Shown piece by piece: positions 11,793 through 21,718 of a DNA stretch of 64,000 nucleotides. This stretch comes from Pelobates cultripes (lineage: Eukaryota > Chordata > Amphibia > Anura > Pelobatidae). The notes under the pieces were generated by a model. That model did no database searches, was not told the origin of the DNA, and worked only from the letters and a program-made list of their open reading frames with translations. The stretch spans positions 115,086,490-115,150,489 of the forward strand of contig OW240917.1 of the NCBI GenBank assembly GCA_933207985.1, read 5' to 3'. A program made the position numbers and the translations under genes. The number at the start of each line of letters is the position of its first letter. The stretch's first letter is position 1.

Positions 11793-12500
11793 TCACAGTT
11801 ACATAGTTACATAGTTACATAGCTGAAAATAGACTTGCGTCCATCAAGTTCAGCCTTCCTCAGAAATGTTGTTGCTGTTGATCCAAAAGAAGGCAAAAAA
11901 CCTGGTCTGAAGCACTTCCAATTTTGCCACAAACTAGGAAAAAATTCCTTCTTGACCCCAAAATAGCAGTCAGATGTCTCCTTGGATCAATCAGCTATTA
12001 CCCCACTAATTAGAAATTATATCCCTGTATGTTATGTTTTTGTAAGTATTTATCCAATTTCAGTTTAAACATCTGTATGGACTCTGACAAAACCACCTCT
12101 TCAGGCAGAGAATTCCATATCCTTATTGTTCTTACTGTAAAAAAACCTTTTCTTTGCCTTAGATGAAATCTCCTTTCTTCCAGCCTAAATGTGTGACCTC
12201 GTGTCCTATGTATAACCCTGTTTATGAATAGATTTCCAGATAAAGGTTTGTACTGGCCCCGAATATATTTGTATAAAGTTATCATATCCCCTCTCAGGCG
12301 CCGTTTTTCCAAACGAAACAGATTTAATTTTTGTAACCTTTCTTCATAACTAAAATGCTCCATTCCTTTTATCAATTTTGTAGCTCATCTCTGGACCCTC
12401 TCCAGTGCCATGATATCCTTCTTTAGAACAGGCGCCCAAAATTGCACAGCATATTCAAGGTGTGGTCTTACCAGCGATTTATAACGGTAAAGGTAAAATT
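11793..12500 (-). mobile_element. CR1-like LINE, 5'-truncated 3' end
   Basis: On the minus strand this is the last part of a CR1-like LINE: the C-terminal coding region, a short 3' UTR, and a tail of about three copies of an 8-base TAACTATG-type repeat at 11794-11822. Short tail repeats instead of poly(A) are characteristic of CR1-type LINEs. It is diverged and plainly inactive. Confidence 0.85.
12010..12480 (-). pseudogene. CR1-like reverse transcriptase, C-terminal remnant
   Basis: The minus strand encodes the conserved region downstream of the reverse transcriptase domain. It reads ERVQR, then a TGA stop near 12386, then ATKLIKGMEHFSYEERLQKL, EKRRLRGDMI and WNSLPEEVV. The same order of motifs ends the CR1-like protein at 16607-18344 (ERVQRRATKLVHGL, ERRDRGDMI, WNSLPAEVV), so the two belong to related families. 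The palm domain and catalytic aspartates are absent because of 5' truncation. The internal stop and the missing upstream region make this a pseudogene. Confidence 0.85.
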
Positions 12501-12787
12501 GTATTTATTTATTTACAATAATTATGTCCTACATTATTTTGGGGATCTCACACAGACCATCTGGTTGGCGCAGCACAGCGTTTTGCCAAACACGTGCTAT
12601 AGGACACCACTGCATGGATTGGCTGAGATCATTTATTCACTTCTGTTAAGGAGAAAAGGTGAGCAAAAGTACTTTTTTTTTTTTCCCCTTCCTTTCCTCG
12701 GACAGGTGGGGGTGGGCACTTAAACTGCTAAAAGCGCACTATAGAGGAATACACATTTGTATTCCAAACGCTATAGTAATCCTTTAA
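12501..12787. mobile_element. T2/Kolobok-like MITE fragment
   Basis: The right end (ACTATAGAGGAATACACATT, TTGTATTCC, CTATAGTAATCC then TTTAA) and a 'ggattggctgaga' body motif match the family at 3766 and 45412. The left terminus is missing. A poly(T)/C-rich patch interrupts it at 12674-12700. Confidence 0.6.
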
Positions 12788-13325
12788 TCGCAGCACAATC
12801 TGCTTTCAGTCCTTCTGGTAGTAGGCTGGCAGCTGATGTATATGATACTCAATGAAATGGGACTCAAGCAAAAATTAATAAAGCGAGTACCATGATTGAG
12901 TGAGAAGTTTCAGACATTTTCTGGTGTCAGGAGGGCTTACTGCAGAAGCACAAGGACCGTTTTTGTACATTTTGCCTGTACTCGGTGCACAATAGAAGAC
13001 AATGAAAAGCCTGTTTTTACATGGAACAAATGAATTGTTACTGCTCTACTTTCAGAATAAGAATATGAAAACATTTGCTCTCGTTACTAATACAGTGTTA
13101 CACATACTATTAGACGTAATTCAAAAGAAAATACTGCAATTTATATTTAAAGTATTTTACTTCATATTGAATCAATGAGGCTAATGTTTTACCCACTGGT
13201 TATTGATCCACACATTGCTGCAATGGTTTATCTGCATCTTTGCACTCACAGACTCATTGCAATAAAATCAAGGTCTCCATATATAACATTGCCGAGCAAA
13301 CACACATCTCCAGTATATGTATGTA
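12788..13325. other. Non-coding stretch, nothing recognised
   Basis: AT-rich sequence with no recognisable element. Confidence 0.4.
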
Positions 13326-13474
13326 CACTGATCAGCCACAACATTAAAACCACAAATATTGTGTAAGTCCCCTTTGTGCTGCCAAAACAGCTTTGATAGG
13401 TCAAGGCATGGACTTCACAAGACTTCTGAACGTGCCCCGTGGCATCTGGCACCTAGACATTAGCAGCAGATCCT

Positions 13475-14121
13475 TTAAAAGGGACACTATAGTCACCAGT
13501 GCAACTACACGTATTCCTGACCCTATAGTGTTAACATCACCATCTAGCCCCCCTGGGCCCCTCATGCCTCCATAAATATAGTAAAAATCTTACTGTAGTC
13601 AAGCCAGAAGCTGTAACTCTGCATGCGGTTTGCCTACCCCCTCCCCCCCCCCAAAAAAAAACTGTCTGCTGTCATCATCAGAAGTGGTAGCCTGATCCAA
13701 TCACAATGCTTCCCCATAGGATTGGCGGAGACTGACAAGGAGACAGATCAGGGGCAGAGCCAGCAAGATTCAAACACAGCCCTGGCTAATCAGCATCTCT
13801 TCATAGAGATGAATTGAATCAAAGAATCTCTATGAGGAAAGTTCAGTGTCTGCATGCAGAGGGAGGAAACACAGTGCTGTCCTGTGCTCTGCTGACAACA
13901 GATCTGAGTGGATTGAGGAGTTTTATGCCTCCATCAACTCCGAAGTCCCTCTGGTTCATTCAGAGTGACTGCAACTGGAGGTGTTCCTAGCTTTCAATGT
14001 AAACACTGTATTTTCTCAGAAAATACAGTGTTTACATGAGAAAGGCTGCAGGGAGCTATAGTTCTCACCTGAACAACCTCATTAAGCTGAAGTTGTTCAG
14101 GTGAATATAGTGTCCCTTTAA
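13475..14121. mobile_element. T2/Kolobok-like MITE nested in the Tc1 element
   Basis: TTAA then AAGGGACACTATAGTCACC at the left is matched by GTGAATATAGTGTCCC then TTTAA at the right. The Tc1 sequence reads across the joint, with 'gcagcagatcc' on the left and 'aagtcctgcaagtt' on the right. An ACTGTATTTTCTCAGAAAATACAGT-type palindrome lies near 14003-14030. A poly(C)/poly(A) patch at 13642-13661 is low complexity. Confidence 0.88.
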
Positions 14122-14238
14122 GTCCTGCAAGTTGTGAGATGTGGTCTCAATGAATCAGATATGCTGTTCCAGCACATCTAACAGATGCTCAAACGGACTG
14201 TGATCTGGGAATTTGGATACCAAGGCAACACCTTGAAC

Positions 14239-14843
14239 TTTGGAATATTTTATTAAGAGATCCATTCTAGGTTCCATTCTTCCAAAAAAGGCACCCATTA
14301 TTTTTAGGAAGCCACAAAAATAAAAAAAAAACCAACAACTTTATTTTAGCTCCAAGTTATGCCATAAAGAAATCTTTGAACCCCTTTAATAGGGACAAAA
14401 AGGTTTTAAATCACGTAACATGTTTAAGGCATGTCAAGTACAAGGGCTATTGAAAATGGAAAAGGTAAAATGTAGTTACGGGTGAATATATCAACATCCA
14501 ATCGGATATAAATTGTAACACTAGATATGTTGTTTATATGTTACAGTGCCCTTGTGGGAAGCTATATGTGGGGCGAACCTGTAGAAAACTGAAAGAAAGG
14601 TTTCTGGAGCATATAAATAACATTAATAAGAAACACATTGTCCCTATACATTGCAATAGTTGCCCAAAATGTTATTGGAAAGAGTTTTTCTTTACAGGAG
14701 TGGAACATATAGAAAGGAATTGGAAAGGCGGAAACATAACCAAAACGTTATCCCAAAGAGAAACATATTGGATTAATACCCTGAAAATGCTACAGCCAAG
14801 GGGGTCAAATATAAACATTGATCTTTGGTCCTTTTTAGATTAG
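14239..14843 (+). pseudogene. Penelope-like element protein, GIY-YIG endonuclease domain (truncated)
   Basis: The plus strand encodes the endonuclease end of a Penelope-like protein. Upstream of the first methionine (14538) the same frame is open back to about 14468 and reads EYINIQSDINCNTRYVVYML, so 14538 is not the true start. The GIY-YIG signature is present as YVVYML..LYVG, with a CPCGK motif between, then R-T-x-R-K-L-x-E-R-F-x-E-H as in this family. The end carries the conserved R-E-x-Y-W-I and a terminal LWSFLD. Stops or a frameshift near 14465 separate it from a fainter upstream part (LAPSYA-like). The domain nicks the target DNA during retrotransposition. With no reverse transcriptase, this copy cannot move on its own. 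Confidence 0.85.
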
Positions 14844-15385
14844 AACATCATCTTTTATTTCTATTCTCCACTCTTTCACTTAATGTTTGCATGTTTCACA
14901 TTTTTTAGATGTATTTGTATGTTTTATATGTGTTCACATGCCTTCAAGATCTTGCCATTATATCCTACATATTAATTAGGGATCTTATGTATATCCTATT
15001 TTTAGATTACATTTTACAGTTTTTGAACTCCTATATATTATATTACAGACTTTTAGGTTATTAGATTTATAATTGCATGTTTTCCCCACCCAACTCTTTT
15101 TTTGTCCCAACTTTTATATACATTATGTATGAGGACATTCAGACTGCTACCTCCATCCATATTATTGGTGGCACGGACTCAGAGGTTAAAATCTGATAGA
15201 CACCAGTAATGCTGCTACACCCTGCACATAGGAATAACCTGGAAACCAGGAGGAGTGAAATCAGCTGGAAGATCTTTTAACCAATCGGGAGGACTAATTG
15301 GACAATTTGGTGATTTTAAAAGGGAGAGGGGAGGGAGGGTTTGTTTATATTTTTTTTCATTTTGTTGGTGATTTGCACACGAGCA

Positions 15386-15443
15386 GTCAGTGTCCCTGAG
15401 GAACTCCCTGGAGGGACGAAACGTGTAGGACTACAGAACTGAC
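15386..15443 (+). ncRNA. Hammerhead ribozyme (type I, Penelope-like element)
   Basis: The fold can be read directly. Stem I: GTCAGT (15386-15391) pairs with ACTGAC (15438-15443), and GTCC (15392-15395) pairs with GGAC (15428-15431), with a 6-base one-sided loop between. Core: CTGAGGA (15396-15402), matching CUGANGA. Stem II: TCCC (15405-15408) with GGGA (15413-15416) and a TGGA loop. Then GAA (15418-15420), and a two-base-pair stem III, AC with GT, around a GT loop (15421-15426). The predicted cleavage site is after A15427. A very short stem III is typical of the Penelope-like hammerheads. The base pair next to the core in stem II looks unpaired, so activity may be reduced. Confidence 0.75.
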
Positions 15444-15731
15444 AACAAATCCATGCTTTTGACCTCTACACCTGCGGTTTTAAAATTATATGTAAGCGAA
15501 TACATTTGTTATGCACTTTATTTTTAAACTTGCATTCCAATTTTTGCACTTTTTCATCCCATTAATGAGACTTTCAAGGTTCTGAAGCAAGAGTGACCTC
15601 TTTAAAGATTATCTGAACGCTTGAAGTTGGCATTAAAAGTGTGGCTAACAAAGGTTTATACACAGTTAAACTCTATGTTGTGCCTTTCTTATTTCCCCTA
15701 GCTAAATCACCCCTACTTTCTTGATTTGACC

Positions 15732-16440
15732 TTGAAGTTTGTGTCATGTTCCTTAAACTGTTCCTAAACATTGTTTGCAGGGTGCATTATCCTGCTAAAA
15801 GAGGCCAATGCCAGGTAACATCATTGCCATGGAGGGATATACGTTGTCTGCAATAATCTCTAGGTAGATAGTACCTGTCAAAGTAGCATCCTCATGTATC
15901 ACCAGATCCAAGGTTTCCCCAGCAGAACATAAAACTGCCTATACCGGCTTGCCTTCTTTCCATAGAACATCCTGCTGCCATCTCTTCCCCAGGAAAATTA
16001 TGCACACACACCTGGACATCAACCTGATCTAAAAGAAATGTAATTTCACCAGACCAGGCAACATTCTTCAATTCCTTCACGGTCCAGTTCTGACACTCCC
16101 ATGCCCATTGAAGGCGCTTTCAGCTATGGACAGGGGTCATCATGGGCCTTCTGACCGGACTACAGCTCCGCAGCCCCATATCCAGAAAACTGATGTACTA
16201 TGCTTTCTGACACCTTTCTATCATGGCCAGCATTAACAGCCTACAATACATTTCATTTTGGAGATGTTCTGACCTAGTCGTCTTGCCACTATATGGCCCT
16301 TGTCAGAGTCACTCAGATCTTTTCACTTGCCCATTTTTCTTGCTTTCAACACAAAAAATTCAAGAACTGAATGTTCACTTGTGGCTTAATATATCCCACC
16401 CCCTGACAGGTACCATTGTAACAATATAATTAATGTTATT
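15732..16440 (-). pseudogene. Tc1-like transposase remnant
   Basis: The minus strand gives diverged DDE transposase sequence of the Tc1 family. The longest open piece (16080-15892) reads ELKNVAWSGEITFLL, NFPGEEMAAG and ERRQAGIGSFMFCWGNLG, which matches the conserved stretch 'VAWSDES..F' (with G for the catalytic D) up to 'GGSVM.W'. Further piece: 15890-15740, corresponding to the part before the second catalytic aspartate. The N-terminal DNA-binding domain is mostly deleted between about 16100 and 16370. The D-to-G change, deletion and frameshifts all indicate a dead copy. Confidence 0.75.
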
Positions 16441-16482
16441 CACTTCACCTGTCAGTGGTTTTAATATTGTGGCTGATCAGTG

Positions 16483-16490
16483 TATGTATG

Positions 16491-16552
<62 letters not shown>

Positions 16553-16556
16553 TATA
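16483..16556. repeat. Compound microsatellite (GTAT)n(TA)n(CA)n
   Basis: TATGTATGTATG gives way to about 22 TA repeats and then CACACACACACA. It starts at the TA flanking the Tc1 terminus and ends just before the CR1-like element. Confidence 0.9.
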
Positions 16557-16589
16557 ATCCATATATACACAAGCGTGTTTTAAAGAGTA

Positions 16590-18438
16590 ACAATGAAATC
16601 CATTAGATGAATGGAAAGAAAGACTGTAAAACATTTTTTAGATACATAAATGAGAAAAGAAAAGTAAAACAAGGATTAGTTAGATTAAAAACAAAAGAAG
16701 GAAGGTATGTAGAAGAGGATAAAGGTCTAGCTGACTGCCTCAATGAATATTTTTGTTCTGTATTTACAGATGAAAATGAAGGAAAGGGACCTCAGTTGAG
16801 AAAAAGGATAAATGAGTCATTTATTACACGTGAGTTTACAGAGGAAGAGGTTCTATTTCAACTGTCAAAAGTAAAGACAAATAAGTCAATGGGACCTGAT
16901 GGAATACACCCAAAAGCTATTAAAAGAGCTTAGTGGTGTACTAGCAAAACCATTAACAGATTTATTTAACCAATCATTGTTAACAGGAGTAGTCCCAGAA
17001 GATTGGAAGTTAGCGAATGTTGTGCCCATTTACAAGAAAGGTAATAGGGAGGAGTCGGGCAACTATAGGCCAGTAAGCCTTACTTCAGTAGTGGGGAAAG
17101 TGATCGAAACCATGTTAAAGGATAGGATTGATGAACATCTAAAAACACATGGATTTCAAGACCAGAGACAACATGGGTTTACTTCAGGGAGATCATGCCA
17201 AACTAATCTTATTGATTTTTTTGATTGGGTAACTAAAATTATAGATCAGGGTGGTGCAGTAGACATTGCTTACCTAGATTTCAGTAAGGCTTTTGACACT
17301 GTTGCACATAGAAGGCTTATCAATAAACTGCAATCTTTAAGTTTGGATTCCAATATTGTTGAATGGGTAAGGCAGTGGCTGAGTGACAGGCAACAGAGGG
17401 TTGTAGTTAATGGAATATATTCGAAGCTTGGACTTTTCACCAGTGGGGTACCTCAGGGATCTGTACTTGGACCCATTCTCTTTAATATTTTTATTAGTGA
17501 TATTTCAGAAGGTCTTGATGGTAAAGTATGTCTTTTTGCTGATGATACTAAGATATTTAACAGGGTTGATGTTCCAGGAGGTATAAGCCAAATGGCAAAT
17601 GATTTAGGTAAACTAGAAAAATGGTCAGAATTGTGGCAACTGACATTTAATGTGGATAAGTGCAAGATAATGCATCTTGGACGTGAAAACCCAAGGGCAG
17701 AGTACAGAATATTTGATAGAGTCCTAACCTCAACATATGAGGAAAGGGATTTAGGGGTGATTATTTCTGATGACTTAAAGGTAGGCAGACAATGTAATAG
17801 AGCAGCAGGAAATGCTAGCAGAATGCTTGGTTGTATAGGGAGAGGTATTAGCAGTAGAAAGAGGGAAGTGCTCATGCCATTGTACAGAACACTGGTGAGA
17901 CCTCACTTGGAGTATTGTACACAGTACTGGAGACCGTATCTTCAGAAGGATATTGATACCTTAGAGAGGGTTCAGAGAAGGGCTACTAAACTGGTTCATG
18001 GATTGCGGGATAAAACCTACCAGGAAAGGTTAAAGGATCTTAACATGTATAGCTTGGAGGAAAGACGAGACAGGGGGGATATGATAGAAACATTTAAATA
18101 CATAAAGGGAATCAACACAGTAAAGGAGGAGACTATATTTAAAAGAAGAAAAACTACCACAACAAGAGGACATAGTCTTAAATTAGAGGGACAAAGGTTT
18201 AAAAATAATATCAGGAAGTATTACTTTACTGAGAGGGTAGTGGATGCATGGAATAGCCTTCCAGCTGAAGTGGTAGAGGTTAACACAGTAAAGGAGTTTA
18301 AGCATGCGTGGGATAGGCATAAGGCTATCCTAACTATAAGATAAGACTAGGGACTAATGAAAGTATTTAGAAAATTGGGCAGACTAGATGGGCCGAATGG
18401 TTCTTATCTGCCGTCACATTCTATGTTTCTATGTTTCT
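16590..18438 (+). mobile_element. CR1-like LINE, 5'-truncated
   Basis: A non-LTR retrotransposon copy with most of the reverse transcriptase gene, a short 3' UTR (about 90 bases with GGGCCGAATGG) and a tail of an 8-base ATGTTTCT-type repeat at 18424-18438. The endonuclease and any ORF1 are missing, as expected after incomplete reverse transcription. The coding part has a single frameshift, so this is the better preserved of the two CR1-like copies. It lies directly after a microsatellite. Confidence 0.9.
16607..18344 (+). pseudogene. CR1-like LINE reverse transcriptase (5'-truncated, one frameshift)
   Basis: The protein copies element RNA into DNA at the nicked target. The first frame (16607 to about 16915) covers the region before the palm and ends with the conserved MGPDGIHPK. 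The reading then shifts by one base into the frame that runs to 18344. In the second frame (481 residues from 16899) I see NYRPVSLTS (55-63), QHGFTSGRSC (91-100), LDFSKAFDTV with the first catalytic aspartate (126-135), SGVPQGSVLGP (182-192) and the catalytic FADD (213-216). The C-terminal region has RPHLEY, ERVQRRATK and AWNSLPAEVV. Methionine 16607 is arbitrary because the copy is truncated. Apart from the frameshift and loss of the 5' half, all palm motifs are intact. Confidence 0.9.
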
Positions 18439-18515
18439 TCTGTTGATACCGGTTAACCTTACAGAACTCTACCAGAGAGAGAGAGGTTTTGCAAGGTTAA
18501 AAGGTATTAACAGAA
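18438..18515. repeat. Imperfect inverted repeat (hairpin)
   Basis: TTCTGTTGATACCGGTTAAC at the left and GGTTAAAAGGTATTAACAGAA at the right pair at about 20 of 23 positions around a purine-rich loop. It abuts the CR1-like tail. It may be a tiny MITE or a chance hairpin. Confidence 0.5.
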
Positions 18516-20315
18516 GGACAGGAAAAATACAAACAGTGGCAAAGCTGAAGAACAAAACAGAAAAGAGTATACTATGGTTATGATGTCAGTGTGCATCCTC
18601 CATTTAGGTATACAGGTTAGCATTTACTTAAGTTACTTATGTTAAAACATTGACTAATTGATGAAAATGACCATTGGACCATATCTGGTTGGATTTGTTT
18701 GTTAGTTTGGGGTTTTTATCACAGACCCACAAAGTGACTATATAAGCTTGTGTGGTGGTGGCCAAGGGAGGAAACAGATAGTTAGACATTCTGACCTTAA
18801 GCGGTCTCTTCCCAGCACCACCATTTTCTTGCCATCATTATTGTTCAGAACCTGGCATCGTCATTACTGTAGTATCACATGTGCACGACAATACAAAACA
18901 GGATGTATGGACAATTCCATAGATAATCTTGTGCATGCATATTAAGGTGCCATAGTCATCTAATGTGAGAAGATACCAGTTTCATCAGCCATCAACCGCA
19001 CTGATGGAAAACAGCAGCAAAGGCTCTGCTTTTTGCCAAACATTGACAATTACATGACAAAGAAGTCTCTACAACGAAATTCCAACACAGTCCAAAAAGA
19101 TTTTGCATAATTCGGTCTTTATGAAAACCTCAAAATGTACAGATCTGCTTTAAATGTTCCAATATTATCTAAGAAGCAAACCTACACAATCAGGGATTAT
19201 TCTTAATAATTTAACACATGTCTTTGAACGATGCAAATATAGGTCTACTTTTGGTATCTACTGTTCTACCGTAGTAGTGCCAAAATGGGGAGCAAAACAA
19301 CACACCCCCAATGTTTAATTTCAAGTTATGAGACAATATTTCTTTCTTTGAGAAATAGGACAATTATTTAAATGATGATACAATTTCTGAAAACTGCGTG
19401 AATAGCTGTTATTCAATCAATGCTTGCCAACAAGTAGTCGCATTCTGGCTGAAAATCAATTAATGACTGAGTGTTTACCAGAAAGTCTTACATGGAGTGC
19501 TTGTTACACATCGAGACGAGGGTCAGTAAGAAAATGGCTCTATTATAACAAGAACAAACTGTCCAAACAGAAGGAAACCCATTTCTATGCAGCTAACCAG
19601 AAGACAAGAAAAAACTGAAGACAAAGCACAGCTGAAATATTCAGTCTCTGGGGTGCAAGGCAGTTCACCAGTGATAAAAGAAGTGTAAAGAACTAGCATT
19701 GTCTTCAGGGATCTGATCTCTGAAAGAACACGTAGCAACAAGCCATACACATTCTTGGTTGCCAAGACATTTTATCAGATGGATAGGGAACAACTTTATA
19801 CATATATCAACGCACATCAGTTTAATCAAAAGGGCAGAATACTTTGACATTTTTTTTTTGGCATTGAAAGCCTCAGATTCTCATTGCTATGACTTCAAAG
19901 TTGAGAAAAGCACATTTATCCTACTACAATTGTTTGTGTTTTAGACGTTTGTCTACTAAACCATGATTCGCAGTTATCTGCCAGCAGAGTTTAAAATTCC
20001 GAATTCAACAGCAGTTAGTAAAGTTTATACTAAAACTGAAATGTATCTTTGTAAGTCAGTTGACAGCACATCATAGTGTGCTATTTAAAGAATATAGCAT
20101 GCATATGAAAAAATATCATCACACTGCATTTTGGCACAAGAACAGATTACATTATGATTTAGTAGGGGAAAAACATCATTTGGTGAATAGGTATCTAATT
20201 TTGTTGCAAGATCATGTTACCATTTAATATGACATCTTTGTTACTCAATGTTGTTTACAAATAAAATTAAATATTGAGCATTTAATTTATTAAACATGTT
20301 TGTGTAATGAGTTTT
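18516..20315. other. Non-coding stretch, nothing recognised
   Basis: Sequence looks unique. Several 60-80-codon frames at 19424-19944 overlap on opposite strands and show no domain or splice context. Confidence 0.45.
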
Positions 20316-20670
20316 GTCTGTCTGTCATTTGGTCCCTAGTGCACACAGGTGAAGCCAATACGTCAGATCTTTCAGGTGCCTTGCTTATTGAGTAAATGAT
20401 AGTAAGCACTTTTGAGATACACGGTGTTTTTTTTTTTTACTAGTCAAATATTAGTGACTAGTCACCTAATTGACAACGGTCAGGCAAAAATAGCTAAGCT
20501 GTGATTATATCAGAGTTAGATAATCTTGGGTCTGTCACCTGGTCCCTAGAGCACACAGGTGAAGCCAATATGTCAGATGATATTTCATGTGCCCTGCTTA
20601 TTGTATAAATGATAGTGCTTTTACGTTACACTAAAATAGCCAAGTTGTAATTATATCAGAGTTAGAGAAT
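20316..20670 (+). repeat. Local tandem duplication, two units
   Basis: A unit with GGTCCCTAGTGCACACAGGT and GAAGCCAATACGTCAGAT starts near 20321. It repeats at 20531 with few changes (offset about 210). Both copies end with ATATCAGAGTTAGA-ATA. The second copy lacks about 63 bases containing a poly(T) tract and a self-complementary ACTAGTCAAATATTAGTGACTAGT-like segment. Confidence 0.75.
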
Positions 20671-20815
20671 ATTTCCATCTTAGTAGGACTGTCCTGAATT
20701 TTGCAAATCAGTTTTCAATTCACTCTTTATTGAATAAATGCTATAGACTGCAGTGAGGTATATTACTAAACTAAAATTTGCGAAGCACCTACAAGGGAAC
20801 TGCAAAAAGGAAGTC

Positions 20816-21718
20816 AAAATAGATGAACTGGGGGGCGTGGCTTGGCAGCTGACTAAGATAACAGCATAACGAGCGAGCTCCCGCGCATCCACTCACAATC
20901 CCGCACCTGTAAACAGCATCGCGACGACTTCTTACCTCCAAAATGTCCCACAAGGACACATAGGACCGGCCTGGGGTGCGTGGCGGCATCCACAATGTAC
21001 TCACCAGCAGAAACAGATGGGATTCACTCCACTGCCATAGACATACCAGAACCCCGACGGGTGGCAGCGGCACCACTAACGGTCGGGTATCTGGCCAATG
21101 CCAAGACACAGTGCGCAGACCACTAAGGCTTACGGAGACGACTGACAAACACCTGTCCTTGGCCACCAAGAGATCACTCCTTTTTACTACCTTATGACTT
21201 CTTTTTCACACTATATTCTTCTTCTTTACTTTCCTATCCCTTCTATCCATTCTGCAAGCACACTAGACTTGCAACCCGGCAGGAGGAGAGAAAGGCTAGA
21301 GTACAGCTAAGATTAGCAGACCGCTCAGGAGGACTGATGTAAATTAGCATACGATTATCGAAAGATTGAGGACATTAATGCATACAGTAACTATATCACC
21401 ACTGTCTTTAACAACCTTGAAACTACTGTCCTTCAATAAGAGTCTCATCGCGGCCATCAGCCAACAAAGCCTACTCCTCAAACATACTGCCATTGTATAT
21501 AGTTGCACTTGTTTGAAAACATAAAGAAAAATCCTGATGACAATGCAAACATGTCGCACAATGTATGTATAGTGACTGTACCAACTACCCAAATTTGCTT
21601 TCTATAACCCATAAACCGACATTATACTGTCACAACCTTACATAAGTCTGTATTATCATGTCATTGCTTGTCTGTCAGAGCAAAAATAAAGAATTTAAAA
21701 AAAAAAATAGATGAACTG
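20816..21718 (+). mobile_element. Internally deleted, non-autonomous L1-type retroposon with target duplication
   Basis: Identical 15-bp direct repeats, AAAATAGATGAACTG, lie at 20816-20830 and 21704-21718. The left one is followed by GGGGGCGTGGCTTGGCAGCT, typical of amphibian L1 5' ends. The right one is preceded by AATAAA (near 21684) and a poly(A) tract of 11-12. The interior, about 870 bases, has no reverse transcriptase. I infer an L1 copy that kept its 5' and 3' UTRs and was mobilised by an active L1. It appears recent because the duplications are perfect. Confidence 0.82.

Larger units (their letters stand above)
14239..15731 (+). mobile_element. Penelope-like element, 3' end, inserted in Tc1
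   Basis: This block interrupts Tc1 sequence that reads to about 14238 and resumes at about 15732. It encodes the C terminus of a Penelope-like element protein (GIY-YIG domain), then about 890 bases of non-coding 3' sequence containing a hammerhead-ribozyme fold at 15386-15443. Penelope-like elements are retroelements whose terminal repeats (pLTRs) are known to carry hammerhead motifs, so the 3' part fits a pLTR. The reverse transcriptase is missing through 5' truncation. Confidence 0.82.
13326..16482 (-). mobile_element. Tc1/mariner transposon, decayed and twice interrupted
   Basis: Terminal inverted repeats CACTGATCAGCCACAACATT at 13326 and the reverse complement ending CTGATCAGTG at 16482 are each bordered by TA, the Tc1/mariner target duplication. 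The intervening minus-strand sequence matches a Tc1-like transposon with this terminus known to me from fish and other vertebrates. Two later insertions split it: a T2-like MITE (13475-14121) and a Penelope-like element (about 14239-15731). After removing them, about 1.0 kb of Tc1 sequence remains, so it is also internally deleted. The transposase is non-functional. Confidence 0.85.

Noticed and set aside
17453..17875. 140-codon frame on the minus strand
   Set aside because: It is the antisense shadow of the CR1-like reverse transcriptase.
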